From Parastagonospora avenae f. sp. tritici 18332-5 (taxonomy: Eukaryota > Ascomycota > Dothideomycetes > Pleosporales > Phaeosphaeriaceae), in assembly GCA_022559985.1 (NCBI GenBank), contig JAFJTR010000022.1, positions 62,001 to 126,000 on the forward strand: a stretch of 64,000 nt of DNA, written 5' to 3'. The notes beneath the pieces were generated by a model. That model ran no database searches, had not been told where the DNA came from, and worked only from the letters and a program-made list of their open reading frames with translations. Below are positions 34,187 to 45,209 of the stretch, piece by piece (the stretch's first letter is position 1; each line of letters begins with the position of its first letter). Made by a program: the position numbers and the translations under genes.

Positions 34187-35055
34187 CGAACTAATTACGT
34201 CGACTCGTTGCCCGTCCGAGTTTTCATTGGCTCGCAGCCTTACTGCGAAGAGCTCTCGGTGCATGAAGGCCTCATCTGCTCACGCAGCGAATTCTTCTGT
34301 AACTTCATGAAAAGCCCATGGAAGGAATCAGAAGAACGCACCATTACCTTGCCTGAGAACGAGCCAGATGTGTTCCGCGTCTATCTAAAATACATTTACG
34401 TACGTACGAGCTCAGCCTGAGTCTCTCACGCTATGCTAACCATCTATGATAGACCGGTACACTTGCAGTCAAAAACGTAGTTTGTAGCGAAGAGCACTCA
34501 TCATCCGTCGCCGACGAATACGCCACACTGAGTAAACTCTTTGTGTTGGCTGAGAAACTCATGGACGAGGACGCAAAAACCGCGATACTGGCCGCTATAT
34601 CTGCGCGCTCACAGGAGCCCTTCTCGGGCAAGACACTCTACTATCCCGCCATCGACTCCGTCCAGATTATCTACAAAGGCACGCCCGAACACAGCCCGGC
34701 GCGCGAGCTCCTCGTATCTCTCTACACCAACTTCGTCGCCTCCGCTTTCGTCACAGAGAAGTCTGACTCCGTTCCGAAAGACTTCCTTCATGATCTGGCT
34801 CTCAGTCTCTTGATTCAGCGACCTCTGTCCAAGACTCTCGAAGATGCTTTGGATGAGAAAAAGGTCACTGGTGCGTCTATACAACAGGCCTTGCGTGGTT
34901 TGGAATTCGCTGAGGAGGACCTTAAAGATATACGCGCACAAATGGCTAGGTTGGTGAAGGAGAGCACTCGGCTGAAGGCCAAAGCTCAAAGGGCATTGGC
35001 GAGTAGTCCATTTGGCAATGGCCGAGCTACGCCATTTCTATTTGACATTGACTGA
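34187..35055 (+). CDS. BTB/POZ domain protein (5' end unresolved)
   Basis: The readable part is two exons joined across a 53-bp intron: a segment ending at 34399 (GTACGT donor) and 34453..35055 (TAG acceptor), giving LKYIY-TGTLAVKN. The BTB core is VRVFIGSQPYCEELSVHEGL, ICSRSEFFCNFMKSPWKES, then ERTITLPENEPDVFRVYLKYIYTG, which is the usual fungal BTB layout. A tail of about 190 residues follows, with a coiled-coil-like stretch (LKDIRAQMARLVKESTRLKAK). BTB domains dimerise and often link to cullin-3. There is no ATG just before the core, so a small upstream exon is needed. The acceptor at 34220 (CCGAG) with CTAAC/CTAAT branch sites upstream is a candidate, with a first exon near 34057. The given start is only the limit of the open frame. 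Confidence 0.7.
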
Positions 35056-36992
35056 TCGCGCCTGCCAATCGATGAAATAGAGATACTGGATATATGAGCT
35101 GCCGAGTGTCTACGATCAAATTGCAGTTCAAATTGACGGGGAAGGTGCATGGCGGAAATCTAGAACTTCCTACATTTATACAGACCTCTACACATAGCAG
35201 TGAAGACGGTATATCATCCATCCAGCATACGTGCTGTAATGATTTTGTGTGATTTAATGTTCTATGAATTTTCTTAGCTCTGCTGATCTAGTCGCTTTCA
35301 GCAGTTCAGTCGACATAAGTTGCAGGCAACTAGTCAGAGGACATATAGAAAACCCGGACAACCGCGCGCTGGAGCAACGGCGAAAAAACACAGCACAGCA
35401 TTGGATCATAAGCTCTTAGCACTCCTAATGCAATCTAGGTCAACAAGACCGATGGGCTACTCGGTTTGGACTTGAGTAAACAGGGGAGATCTAATCGGGT
35501 GGACGTGCAAGGAATTCGCTGAAGGCGTCTTTATGCAATCTTGAACCGATGCTACCTACATGAATTATAGTAGGCACGGTTGCTGCACCAGATTAGGAAG
35601 ACTTATTTTGGTCTGTGGATATGACTCCATACCTAGGAAAACATAAGCTACAACGAATTGATCAAGCAGCCCATTTTAATGTCACTTGGTGATGGATACT
35701 ATAAGTACAAGGAAAAGCAGTACATCATACATGTATGACAAGGTGCTGATGCTGTTATCATATTACTGTTATGGGAGTTGGGAAATCTACATGTACCAGT
35801 ACCGGTAGGCGCCTTGCCAACACTAACTCAGGTGCTGCAAGAATTCGTGCGCGCTGTGCATCACGATCCTGAGCACTATAGGGCAATTCAGTTAAGCTGT
35901 CTAACTTTAGGGTTTTTTTTGTATCTTCGAAACATACTAATAAAGCATTAACCCTATTCAAGCTTGTGTATTAGATAACAGTTGCTCTTTAATAGTAGGT
36001 TAGGTTCAAACAGAACACGCATGAATTATTGCTGCACCTGGTGGCAATGTCGTCCCTTTCCTGTTCGATCGGATCTTCCTTCGTAATTCTCCTACTTCTC
36101 TGCTTCGCTCGAAATACATCTTGCAACATCAGAGACGAAACGCAAAGCAATTTTGAGGATCGCGACAGTCCTGAATGAGCCTCGCGTTTGAATTAGATGC
36201 TTCGGCTCGCAACCGCCCGAGCGATCTAAATTTAGCCCCCAGTTGTCAATCTCAGACACCGCACCAACGTTCGTGTAAACATCGCAATCCCTTCGACCTA
36301 GAAGATGACCGGCATCGAAACATCCCGATGCCTTAACTCCACGCCTTCCCTACTTTGCTGATGCCTTAGTGCTGCGCCCAGCGATGTGAGGCCATCCAAA
36401 CACCACACCTCTTACGATGAATTCAGCTAGACATGCAGCAGCATCAGCACTGTAAAGGCTGACAAACGAGCTTGAGAAATCGCCTAAGATTAAACGAGCT
36501 GCTTATTCGTGAGGTCTCATCTCCAGGACTGCGCCCCAGGACTTGGCAGACATTTTGCTAGTGTACCCTATTTCTGCCTGCTTCTTCGTTAGCAGCCGCG
36601 CGACTCAGTAAAAACGTCCAAAATGAGGGAAAGCATGTGTTCAAGGCCTGTGCTGATGGGTATTATCATCTGTAGTCTGACGATTTTTGGCTAATTCAGC
36701 TTTTGGAAGTCTGGGGCTGTACGGCTGAGCAGGCACAGCGGATGTGGAGGCTTACACCCACACGGCACGTGTTGTATCCGACGGTTGTACGACAAAATAA
36801 CTTTTGCTGATTCACACAACCAGGCAAGATGCTTCATATAAGACTGGTATGTATGTCGATCAAATGTATCCATCATCACAACATCAACAATCGCTTCCTT
36901 CACTACATCATCTCCATCTCCTGTCTCTTTCCGATCAGTTTTTGATATATCCACTTATTTCATATCTCAATTCATATATACAATCATTCAAT
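35056..36992. other. Gene-poor, AT-richer intergenic region
   Basis: Nearly 2 kb without any convincing coding frame. It includes T-rich and TAG/TTA-rich stretches (for example 35900-36000). I see no recognisable transposon end. The right end is the promoter of the cupredoxin gene, with CATC/ATCA-rich leader sequence. Confidence 0.4.
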
Positions 36993-37648
36993 ATGGTCGC
37001 CTTCACATACATCGCTCTCGCAGCCACCACTCTGCTCGGCTTCACCACCGCAGCACCTGCCAACCAAGTCCGCTCCACCGGAGTCATCCACCGGATCTTC
37101 GCCGGCTCCACCACCGCCAACGGTGGCCTTCACTGTACGCAACACCAGTCCAGCAGTCGCATGTGAAACAACTGCTAACATCACCTTAAAGTCGAGCCAG
37201 AAAATGTCGTCGCTGAGATCGGCGACCTGGTCGAATTCCACTTCCTCCCCAAGAACCACACCGTCGTGCAATCCTCCTTCGACAAGCCATGCGAGCCACT
37301 CGCAAACGACAAAGCCGTCTTTTCCGGCTTCAACTTCGCGACCATGGCAGGCGAATCAAAGGACGTCTTCACCTTCCAGGTCTCGTCTAAGGATCCCTTT
37401 TGGTACTACTGCTCGCAAACCGTCGGTGATCATTGTCAGAAAGGCGTAAGTAAACTTCGAACTTGGATTTCTTGTGATATAGGTGCTGACCTTGTGTTTA
37501 GATGAGTGGTGTCATCAACCAGAACTTCGACGGCGACAAGACTCTTGCGAACTACAAGCTCAACAGCAAAAATGCGGTTACAAAGCAGCCGAGTGAGGAC
37601 CGTCTTAAGAGCCAGAACGGCTGGATCCAGCCCAACATGCCTTTTTAG
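36993..37648 (+). CDS. Secreted cupredoxin (extracellular serine-rich-protein type)
   Basis: Small secreted protein with a plastocyanin-like type 1 copper fold. Three exons (36993..37134, 37192..37445, 37502..37648) total 543 nt and 180 aa. Residues 1-20 are a signal peptide (MVAFTYIALAATTLLGFTTA). The domain shows NVVAEIGDLVEFHFLPKNHTVVQSSFDKPC, in which H70 is the first copper ligand. The second ligand block is FWYYCSQTVGDHCQKGM, with C121, H128 and M133. The extra cysteines (C81, C129) fit the disulfide of this fungal family. These proteins are common in secretomes of filamentous fungi and are of uncertain function; some are induced in planta. The tail (LNSKNAVTKQPSEDRLKSQ) is hydrophilic, with no GPI signal. 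Confidence 0.88.
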
Positions 37649-37720
37649 GCGAGGATGACACGTGATGGGAGCAACGACACTAGAGTTTGTGATTTGCGGT
37701 ATGGTTTAATGTTTATTAGC

Positions 37721-37740
37721 ACAGCATAGCATAGCATAGC
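37721..37740. repeat. AGCAT short tandem repeat
   Basis: A five-base unit (AGCAT) is repeated about four times just after the cupredoxin stop. It is a simple sequence repeat. Confidence 0.6.
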
Positions 37741-37888
37741 GTTGGCGTTCGGCCTGATCTCCATAGCATAATACATTACTTAGAGCAACCTTCGAATTTA
37801 CTGTTTTTCTTGCACTTTTTGACCTCATACAAAGAAGGTGATATGCACTTGTAGAATATCCCATCTCAATAGTCCTGGCCGTACGCAG

Positions 37889-38674
37889 TCAGTCTTGTAG
37901 CACTGCCCGCTGTGCCAACCACTCCTCCAACTTCTTCTGGACTTCGACATCCTCGACACAGAACTTCACCATGCCCATCTCGTTCGAACCCTGCCTGACT
38001 TCTGGCAACTTGTCCAGGCCGTCAATTTCCTTGACCTTCTCCGCTGTTAGTAGCACTTCGTCTGCAGCGCGATAGTTGCAGCGCGTGGGTGTACAATATT
38101 GTACGGTGGGGTTGATCAAGTTACGAGTGTATATTGTTGCAGATTGATGATGTTCTATCTATCGTACGAACGCGTTCATATACAATTCTGCTGCGCACAG
38201 GCCTGCAGGTCTGTGCATCAGCAGCTCACGTGATAATGAGGATTGCTATGTACGGACATCCGCCGAGTCAAGCAGGCCAACGAGACGGAACAACGACATC
38301 ATTTCGCCATTGGCTCCAGTCGTAGGAATAGTGGCGCTCTGACTCTTGAAGACCTTGGGAAGCTACAGGCTGTGTTCGTATGCTTCGCGATCGTAGGCCA
38401 GTGCCTCCTTCTGTCCAGTGATCTTCGGTGATACGCTCGCGCGTGACTGAACGGTGGTCGATATGTGGCTATGCCAATGGGGAGACTTGAACTTGTTGCA
38501 CTTACCATTTCCACGTTGATCTCAGATCAGACGGACGGCTTCCATGTGGGAGTAGCCAAATAGTCGCTTCCAACACTCGATGGTGTCTGGTAAGGGGTAT
38601 TGGTTTGCGATTTGCGCGTCATCGGCGGATGCAGCCATGGCCATGCGCTCAAGTTCTTCCCATCCGGCGCCCAT
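37889..38674 (-). pseudogene. Decayed gene of unknown function
   Basis: An ATG at 38674 starts a clean coding-like stretch (MGAGWEELERMAMAASADD, then YPLPDTIECWKRLFGYSHM) that is cut by an in-frame TGA at 38522-38524. Past it the sequence still reads like coding DNA: a plausible intron (GTAAGT to TTCAG), then a piece reading RERITEDHWT in one frame that continues in another as KEALAYDREAYEHSL before a TAG at 38363-38365. A final 76-residue open frame (37889-38119) ends EEWLAQRAVLQD. Both stops could come from single C-to-T changes (CGA to TGA, CAG to TAG). I do not recognise the family. Alternatives are sequencing error or several unusual introns; a continuous gene model does not fit. Confidence 0.45.
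38188..38224. repeat. Imperfect 37-bp palindrome
   Basis: Left half CTGCTGCGCACAGGCCTG pairs with right half CAGGTCTGTGCATCAGCAG with two or three mismatches or gaps; the centre is the G-CCTGCAGG region. It lies inside the decayed gene region and has no known role. Confidence 0.55.
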
Positions 38675-39418
38675 GTTAACAAGATGTCGTGAGGCTTGTG
38701 CAATTGACTCGGTCGGCTGCCTTTACGTGGCGAATCAGGTCACGTTGGCGTTGCGATGAGCTTGTTGGCTCTGATTTCTCGTGAAAGGGATGGAAAGAAA
38801 GAGTTGCCGAGAACAGATTTAAGGAAGTAGGCAGTCCCTTCTTCGAAAAAAAGAACCAATATGAATCAATGGCGTACCGAACAATGATGATGACCTCCTG
38901 TATCACTCGGAATGGTTCCGAGGAAGAGGCCAATTTAGTGTTAGATGTGCAGCTGCCGTCTACGGGCATCGTCCAGGTCTTCTTTTCTCGAGCTGCTTTG
39001 ATACACGCCATCTCGATGCTAGATACCGGTAGGTAACCCTGGAACAGAGTCCAATGATAACCAGCTGTCATGCTTGGAGTCGTGATCAGGGGAACAGCGT
39101 ACTGACAGAGACTGGAGACGTATCAAACAACGAGCATTCTGGACTATCAGAGAAAGACTCCAAGTGCCCTATTTTGGTTGTAAATCTAAGCTTACCGGCA
39201 GCTGCAAAGTCACATGCCTTCAGTAGCGCTCAACACAGCCATATACGAGATGACCAAATAAGGCTAGAAGACCGAGGTGGCTGCAGATGGCTGCTCTCAG
39301 CTGAAAGCTGCCAAGACCCCTCAATGGCATAGCCTTGCGAACTCCTGTCACATTCTATGTTTCCTTCCTCAAGAAATACGCTGGGAAGATAGTGTCGTGG
39401 ACGAAAAGTTAGCGCACC
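38675..39418. other. Intergenic region between two decayed genes
   Basis: No recognisable gene; the 131-codon minus-strand open frame (38676-39071) shows no domain. Confidence 0.35.
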
Positions 39419-41339
39419 ATGTCGGGTCTTGAGCTAGTTGCAGGTATTGCGGGTGTCGCTGCCGCGGCTATTAGAGTCTCTGTGAGCATGAAAGATCTCG
39501 CTCAGGAGCTTGGATCAGCGGGGCGTGATGTACGATACATAGGAAATGACATGGCTGGCTTTGCCTAGGTAAGTGGTACTGCAGAATATGTTGTAGAAGC
39601 GGCGCATGCTAATTGGCAAAAGGTTCTACGATTGGTGCAAATGAGTCTCGAGGAGAGCATCAAGACTACAGGATCCACTATCATCCAAACAGTATTCGAC
39701 ACTCTGCCTCAACTGGTCGAGCAGTGCACTATGGTGTATGATGAGGCCAATGGTCTCATTGTGGCTCTCAAACCATCAACTGGTAAAGACACAAGTATCA
39801 CCTTCTTTCAGCGCATGAAGTTCGTGTTCTACAAGGGTCGCATTACTATCCTGAGAGTCTGCTCGACTCTTCCAAGAGCACCCTGGACCTGCTACTAGTC
39901 ACACTGAATATCGAAATGGCAAAGAGTAAGAGCCCCGACAAGGTGTTGATGGAACAGTTGCAAAATGAGCGCAAAGCGTTCATCAGAGTAGTCCACTCGC
40001 AGAACAAAGCCTTGGACGAGGCAATGAAAGAAGTCGAGAAGGCCAAGAGAGAAGCTACTAAGTTCAAGACAAAACGAGAAAAGGAGAAAGAGAAGGAAAA
40101 AGATGAGCGACTCGAGGATGCGGAGTCTGAGGAAAAAACGTTCACCTTTCCTAAGAGAAACAGTACACCCTACTCATACAAGCCACCACCACCATATGCA
40201 CTTCACTTGACACCATCAGTCTCGCAACTCATATACCAGCCGCCCTCATTGGAGAGATTCAACAGCGTCCGGAAATCTTCAAAGGCAGTGACTAGCCTTG
40301 CTCTAAGCCTGGAGCCTAGCAGCCCAACGAGTAATCATGGCATACCAATACCCCCATTTTCACCGAAAGCACCACGGACCTTCAAGTCATTCAATACACA
40401 AAAAGGCCCTACACCTAACCTAAAGTCTGAAGCGTCTCCGGAGCCGACAAATTCCAATTCGAGTATGAACCTTGGCGAAGACATCGATGCGAATACGTCA
40501 CGCCCAGCTTATCCTGGAAAGCGCGTCTTCTCTGATCCAGGTCCTGGACCGTCAGACACTACATTCACAGAGCATTTGGACCCCGGCAAAGCACCCAGAG
40601 AACGGTCTCGGTCTCCTTATGGCTTCTCTAGGGTACCTCAGGATGAGATACCCAAAGTGGGACGCAAGAGGCCGTCTTTCCTTTCAGCTCCACACGACTC
40701 CAACACAACCAAAGCAAAAATCGCAATTTCTCCACGCCCGCGTATAGAAGCGATAACATGGGAAGTGTGCCCGAAGAGATCGAGATAGAGTCTACCACTC
40801 CACAGAGTAGTACTGCACCACCTGAGACAGGCGCTCACAAGCCATCATTCACCTACTCCCCCCCTCCACCACCGCCACCTCTATCATACACCGAAACACC
40901 TACCACGCCTAACGAACCACCATGCCTACCCCCACCCCCACCCTGCCACGGCACAACATACGTCGTACTAATCCCCTACCTCTCCCACGAAATCGGCCAC
41001 CTATCCCTTGCCCCCTTCGACACCCTCGTCGACGTGACAGCCCACACACCCTCGCACTCAGACCTACCATACCCCACCGCCTTCGACTCTACACATACAG
41101 AAACGCACTACTGGCAAGCCTCGCTCGGACATCGACGAGGGCCCCGAGGTCTATTTCCCAGCGGCGTTGTGTGTCCCGCCCCCGACGCAAGCATCACGCA
41201 GAAGATCACCGAGAATTGGTTCGCGGAGACACGAGTTGGATTTATTGCAGATGGGCGGGGGGGATGTTGGGTTGGGCCGGGGTGGGCGTGGACGGAGCCT
41301 GTGCGGCGGCGGAGTAAATGGTGGGCTGGGGAGTTTTAA
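39419..41339 (+). pseudogene. Decayed gene with fungal NACHT/ankyrin-type N-terminal helix domain
   Basis: The ATG at 39419 opens MSGLELVAGIAGVAAAAIRV, then SMKDLAQELGSAGRDVRYIG. This is the pattern of the helical N-terminal domain found on many fungal NLR-like and ankyrin proteins and on azaphilone-cluster protein L. Codon 50 is TAG (39566-39568), exactly before a GTAAGT donor; one C-to-T change from CAG would explain it. After the intron (acceptor CAAAAG near 39622) the frame resumes as VLRLVQMSLEESIKTTG. It breaks near 39850, where the sequence reads on in another frame as ESLLDSSKSTLDLLLVTLNI. The long hydrophilic middle part (39916-40788) is followed by another frame change near 40750 into a P-rich stretch and a C-terminal domain of unknown type ending at 41339. 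The last part could instead be a separate gene starting at the ATG at 40758. Confidence 0.5.
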
Positions 41340-41551
41340 GTTGGGGGATATCATGGACTCACGCAAGTCAATGTGCATGCATGGTAGATGTAGGTGTAGG
41401 TTGTACAAAACTAGCTCCCGCTTGAAGCAGGGCTTTCAAGAATTAATTGTGATGACCCCTGAAGGCTAGGGAGAGGTATCGTGATGCAGGTATATGTACA
41501 AAGAATGGTCCACGCACGCTTCTAGAAACACACCAATGGGGGTGGGAACGC

Positions 41552-44018
41552 TCATGACTGGAACGTCCGACTGCGTCCCGCCTTCTCCTTCTGGGCTCTC
41601 GGAAGACTCTTGGGTGCGTCTGTCATGCCCGAGAAGGGTGCGAACTGCGGATTCTTCTTCTTCTTTTCCTTCTTGTCCTTTTTGCCCTTCTTTTGCTCAT
41701 CGTTGGCATGGAGAATTGAAGGTGCATTTGCGTAATCGAATGCTGCCTCGTCGGGATTGGGGTTTGCGGCCCGGGCGGCAAGTTCTCGCTTCTTTTGCTT
41801 CTTGAGGGCTTTCTTTGCTGCCTTTTCGCGGGCGCGTAGATCTTCTTCAGACTCCTCCTGATCGATCATAATTTCGTCATCGTGCATGGGGTCCAGTGCT
41901 GGTTTTGAGGGGGACGCTTCTTCTAGTGCCTCGGTGCGCTTTCGCTTTTTCCCGCCCAGTTGTTTGACAATGAATAGATCCGATCGCTCATCCTCCTGTG
42001 GCCTGTCTTCCTTGGGAACGAAGATGTGTTTCGGCTTCTCGACTTGTGGAGTGGTAGAGGCTCTATTGGTAGAGGCAAAGATTTCCGCAGTAAGAGGCGG
42101 CAAAGGCAATGCAAGATCCACACTCAGAGCCGATAACGAACGCTCCTGACTAGTCGGAGTGGATGTCCAGAGCTTGCCCCAGAACTTGGAAGCGGGAGCA
42201 CGGACTGCTGGAGTTGCGACGGGTACTGTGCCTAGCAACGGAGCTTGCTGAGCGCTCGGTGCAATGGGTGGCGCTGCGGTCTTCTTTGGAGTTTCGGATT
42301 GGGCATATCGTGCTTCCTTCATGTCCTCGATCGTCTTGAGGACATCATTCAGCTCGGGTCCAGTCACTCCGCTGGCCTTGGCTTCTGTAATGACACTAAC
42401 TAGCTCATCTGCCTTGCCTCGAATGATGTGCGAGACATGCTGTATCGCGTTGTATAGCGCTGCTTTGTCTACAGGCATGGCTCGCGCTACAGAAAACACA
42501 GCGTGGTTTGGCATGATGAACAGTGGGCTCTCGTCCTCTTTTCGACTGAGATTGTCTCGCCACTGGTGGACTGCTCGGAAGACTGAGAATTGCTGAGGGG
42601 TAAACTGTACAGGTGTCCGCATGATGAGCTTGTGCCAACCCGCAGACCCCAGCCCTAGTTTGGCATCGTAGACGGGGTGCTCGTAGCGCTGCAGGGCAAC
42701 TTCCTTCGACTTGATGAGCACATCCTGCACTTTGTTCTTCTCTGGGTCTGAGAAGTCGGACCTCTCCACGAGTTCGTTTCTTATGTTGTCGAAGATGTAC
42801 AGCAGGAAGTGGGTATCAGCTCGAGCATATTCGAAGAGCTCTTTACCAAGCGGTCGTATGCGCCAGTCGGCCAGTTGATACTGCTTTTGGGCCTTGAACT
42901 GTACGTGCCTCTCCAGTAGATATGCGAGACTTCCTCCAGGATATCCCAAAGACCTGGCGGCATGATGGGTGTCGAAAAGGCCCACAACGTAGAGGCCGAG
43001 ATCCCGCTGTAGCCACATAATGTCCATGTAGGCTCCATGCAAGACCTTGAGTATGTTTGGATCCGCGAAGACTTCGTTCAGACACTCTAGCTTCCGTCGC
43101 CATGGCTTGAGTGTGTCAACTATCCAGTCCTTGTCCCGCGTGCTGATCTGCATCAAAGACACCATCCCGATGTAAGAGCGGTTGTCGTGATGTTCCAGAT
43201 CTACAGCAATTTCCTTTGCCGTCTTCAGCTCTGCCAGCATCTCAGCGACGGCTTCCGGGGTATCTACGTATGTGGCAGTGGTGGACTCGAAAGGCTGGTA
43301 TGGCGTCGGCTCGGAGATTTCGTACACGGATGGAGGGTAGTCGTAGGAGTTGATCTCGGTCTCGTAGGGATGTGGGTATCTGTGCGAGTAAGTTGCTGTA
43401 CGTAAAATCCTTTGCCTTGCATGCATACTGTTCCCTGCCTCTGCTGTCTTGGAACGTCTTCAAACATTGCTCTAGGGGCACCTTGGCGTGTGGCTTCGTG
43501 GTCATCAAGGGACGGAAGCCGCCCGTTTGGTGGTTGGCTGGCACATGCTCAAACAGAAGCTGAGGTTTCGCGATATGCTTCTTTTCAGCGATGTTCGGCC
43601 GCGCCTTTGTAGCGGTCTGTATAAATGTCAACAATCGCCTCTCCCCACGTCCTTCTGGGTCCCGTACCTGCTCTGCGCCTGGACTTAAGCGCTTCACAAC
43701 TCCAGTGTACTCGTCGAGACTGGTGTCCGCCTTCTCAAGCAAGCTGTCGATGACATCAACAACCCCCCTCCAACTGGCGTCTATGGCTTCGACGTCGGGT
43801 AACTTGGGACCTACAGCTTCCGAGCTCGCTGCAGCATTCTCGAGAAGGCGCTGCGCGAGATGAAGGAGGCGCGCATTTTGGGCGTCTAGCTGTGTGCCAA
43901 TTTGCGGGTTCAGCGATCGTTGAAAGTCTATATCCGCAGCTCCGATGTGTGAAGCCGAGCGCGTTGTTGATACTAGGGCTTTCGAAACCTCGTCCTGGAG
44001 CGTTTTGAAGGAGTCCAT
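41552..44018 (-). CDS. RRP6: Nuclear exosome 3'-5' exonuclease RRP6
   Basis: Catalytic subunit of the nuclear exosome that trims rRNA, snoRNA and unstable transcripts. Three exons (44018..43668, 43616..43429, 43379..41552) give 2367 nt and 788 aa. Order: PMC2NT domain (about 10-105), linker, KPQLLFEHVP and KPHAKVPLEQCLKTF (typical just before the nuclease), DEDD-Y exonuclease, HRDC domain (about 375-460) and a K/E-rich tail with nuclear-localisation-like runs. Exonuclease motifs: D240 and E242 in EIAVDLEHHDNRSYIG, the D in LHGAYMDIMWLQRDLG, and the Y/D pair in YARADTHFLLYI. HRDC shows FRAVHQWRDNLSRKEDESP. The second intron (GTATGC donor) yields REQ-YPHPYETE. The first intron is 51 bp and in frame, so it is missed by open-frame reading. 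Confidence 0.95.
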
Positions 44019-45209
44019 GGCGAATTTAATGTCCGCGCATTATATTGGGCCACTTGGAGACTGGCGGATGAAGTCGGCGGCTCTGGTTTGGGGTTGGTCG
44101 TGGAGGAGGGTGAAGGTTGGAGAACACCTTGTTGCGATGCATGAAGAAAGAAATGTCAACTTTGGCGCTAGTGGACGCGCCTTATCGATAAGAGCTTGCA
44201 AGGCAATTGCACCTGTCACTTGCCAACCCTGGTCGCACTCACCCCTTCATATCACGAAAAGCAGACATTGAAAAGACATAATGTCGGCGTCCCTGGCACC
44301 TGAATGCAATGAGGTGAAGGAGTGAGCTTGAACGCGAGACGTAGAATGAGACATTCGCTGATATTGCTAGGCGCTACGATAATTGCTTCCTGAAATGGTA
44401 CAGCGAAAGTATGGCCGTCCATGACCGCTTAGTTGCCTCAACTTATATCTTCTAGAATTCCTGAGGGGAGCTGCCACCAAAGATGAGTGCAAACCAATAT
44501 TTGAGCAATACGAAAAGTGCCTATCAGTCAGTTTGGGTGCTATCTGATTTTGCGCTGGCACTGATGCAACTGCTAGAAAGCTTTGGGCGAACGAGGCATA
44601 GACAAGATGCTCAAGGAGGTCCGAGACGATAACAGAGAGAATGACGCGGAACACATGAAGCCAGTGAGTATCTGCAGATCTTGGTGCAGGGTATTGCTAG
44701 AGCTGAAACTGTGTAGAACCGATGAAATCACAAGATCGTCCTTGCTACATATGTCATCACTAGTTTACGCGAAATAATGGCGTTTAATTGCATTGGTGAG
44801 TCTGCATTGTCTGGTATACTTTCATCTTGGATATGTTCTTTGCGAGCTCATGGCATTATTGATCGTCTTTGTACGCTAGAGCTATGAATCAGACTTGACG
44901 ACAGAAGTGGCGTTTGAGGTTCATGTTGTATACTTTACTTCACCTCATTGTGTGTCAACCGCGATCAAAAGCTCCCCTACTGCTTGATCGATTGTTGCAG
45001 TGTGCAACAGCTTGTCCACCATGCACTAAATTCCCGGGCCCTGCAATGACGTACTAGACCCCATAGTCCCACATCTGATGTCGCATCGATTGCTCAAACC
45101 CCAAACCCCAAACCCCCACCCAAGACTCTCGTCCCAAATACTTAACTGAATCCGCACGACCCAATTCATGGTCAATTATATCTCCACACCCGTCGAACCT
45201 CTACACAAC
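44019..45209. other. Intergenic region between RRP6 and the MAPEG gene
   Basis: Divergent promoters; no convincing gene. A short C-rich repeat lies at 45094-45120. An in-frame ATG at 45168 could extend the MAPEG gene upstream by 14 codons. Confidence 0.4.
45094..45120. repeat. CCCAAA-type short repeat
   Basis: AAACCCC units are repeated about three to four times in tandem about 100 bp upstream of the MAPEG start. It is a promoter simple repeat, not a telomere tract (too short, internal). Confidence 0.6.

Noticed and set aside
45094..45120. Possible telomere-like repeat
   Set aside because: Only three or four C-rich units within a promoter; no interstitial telomere array.
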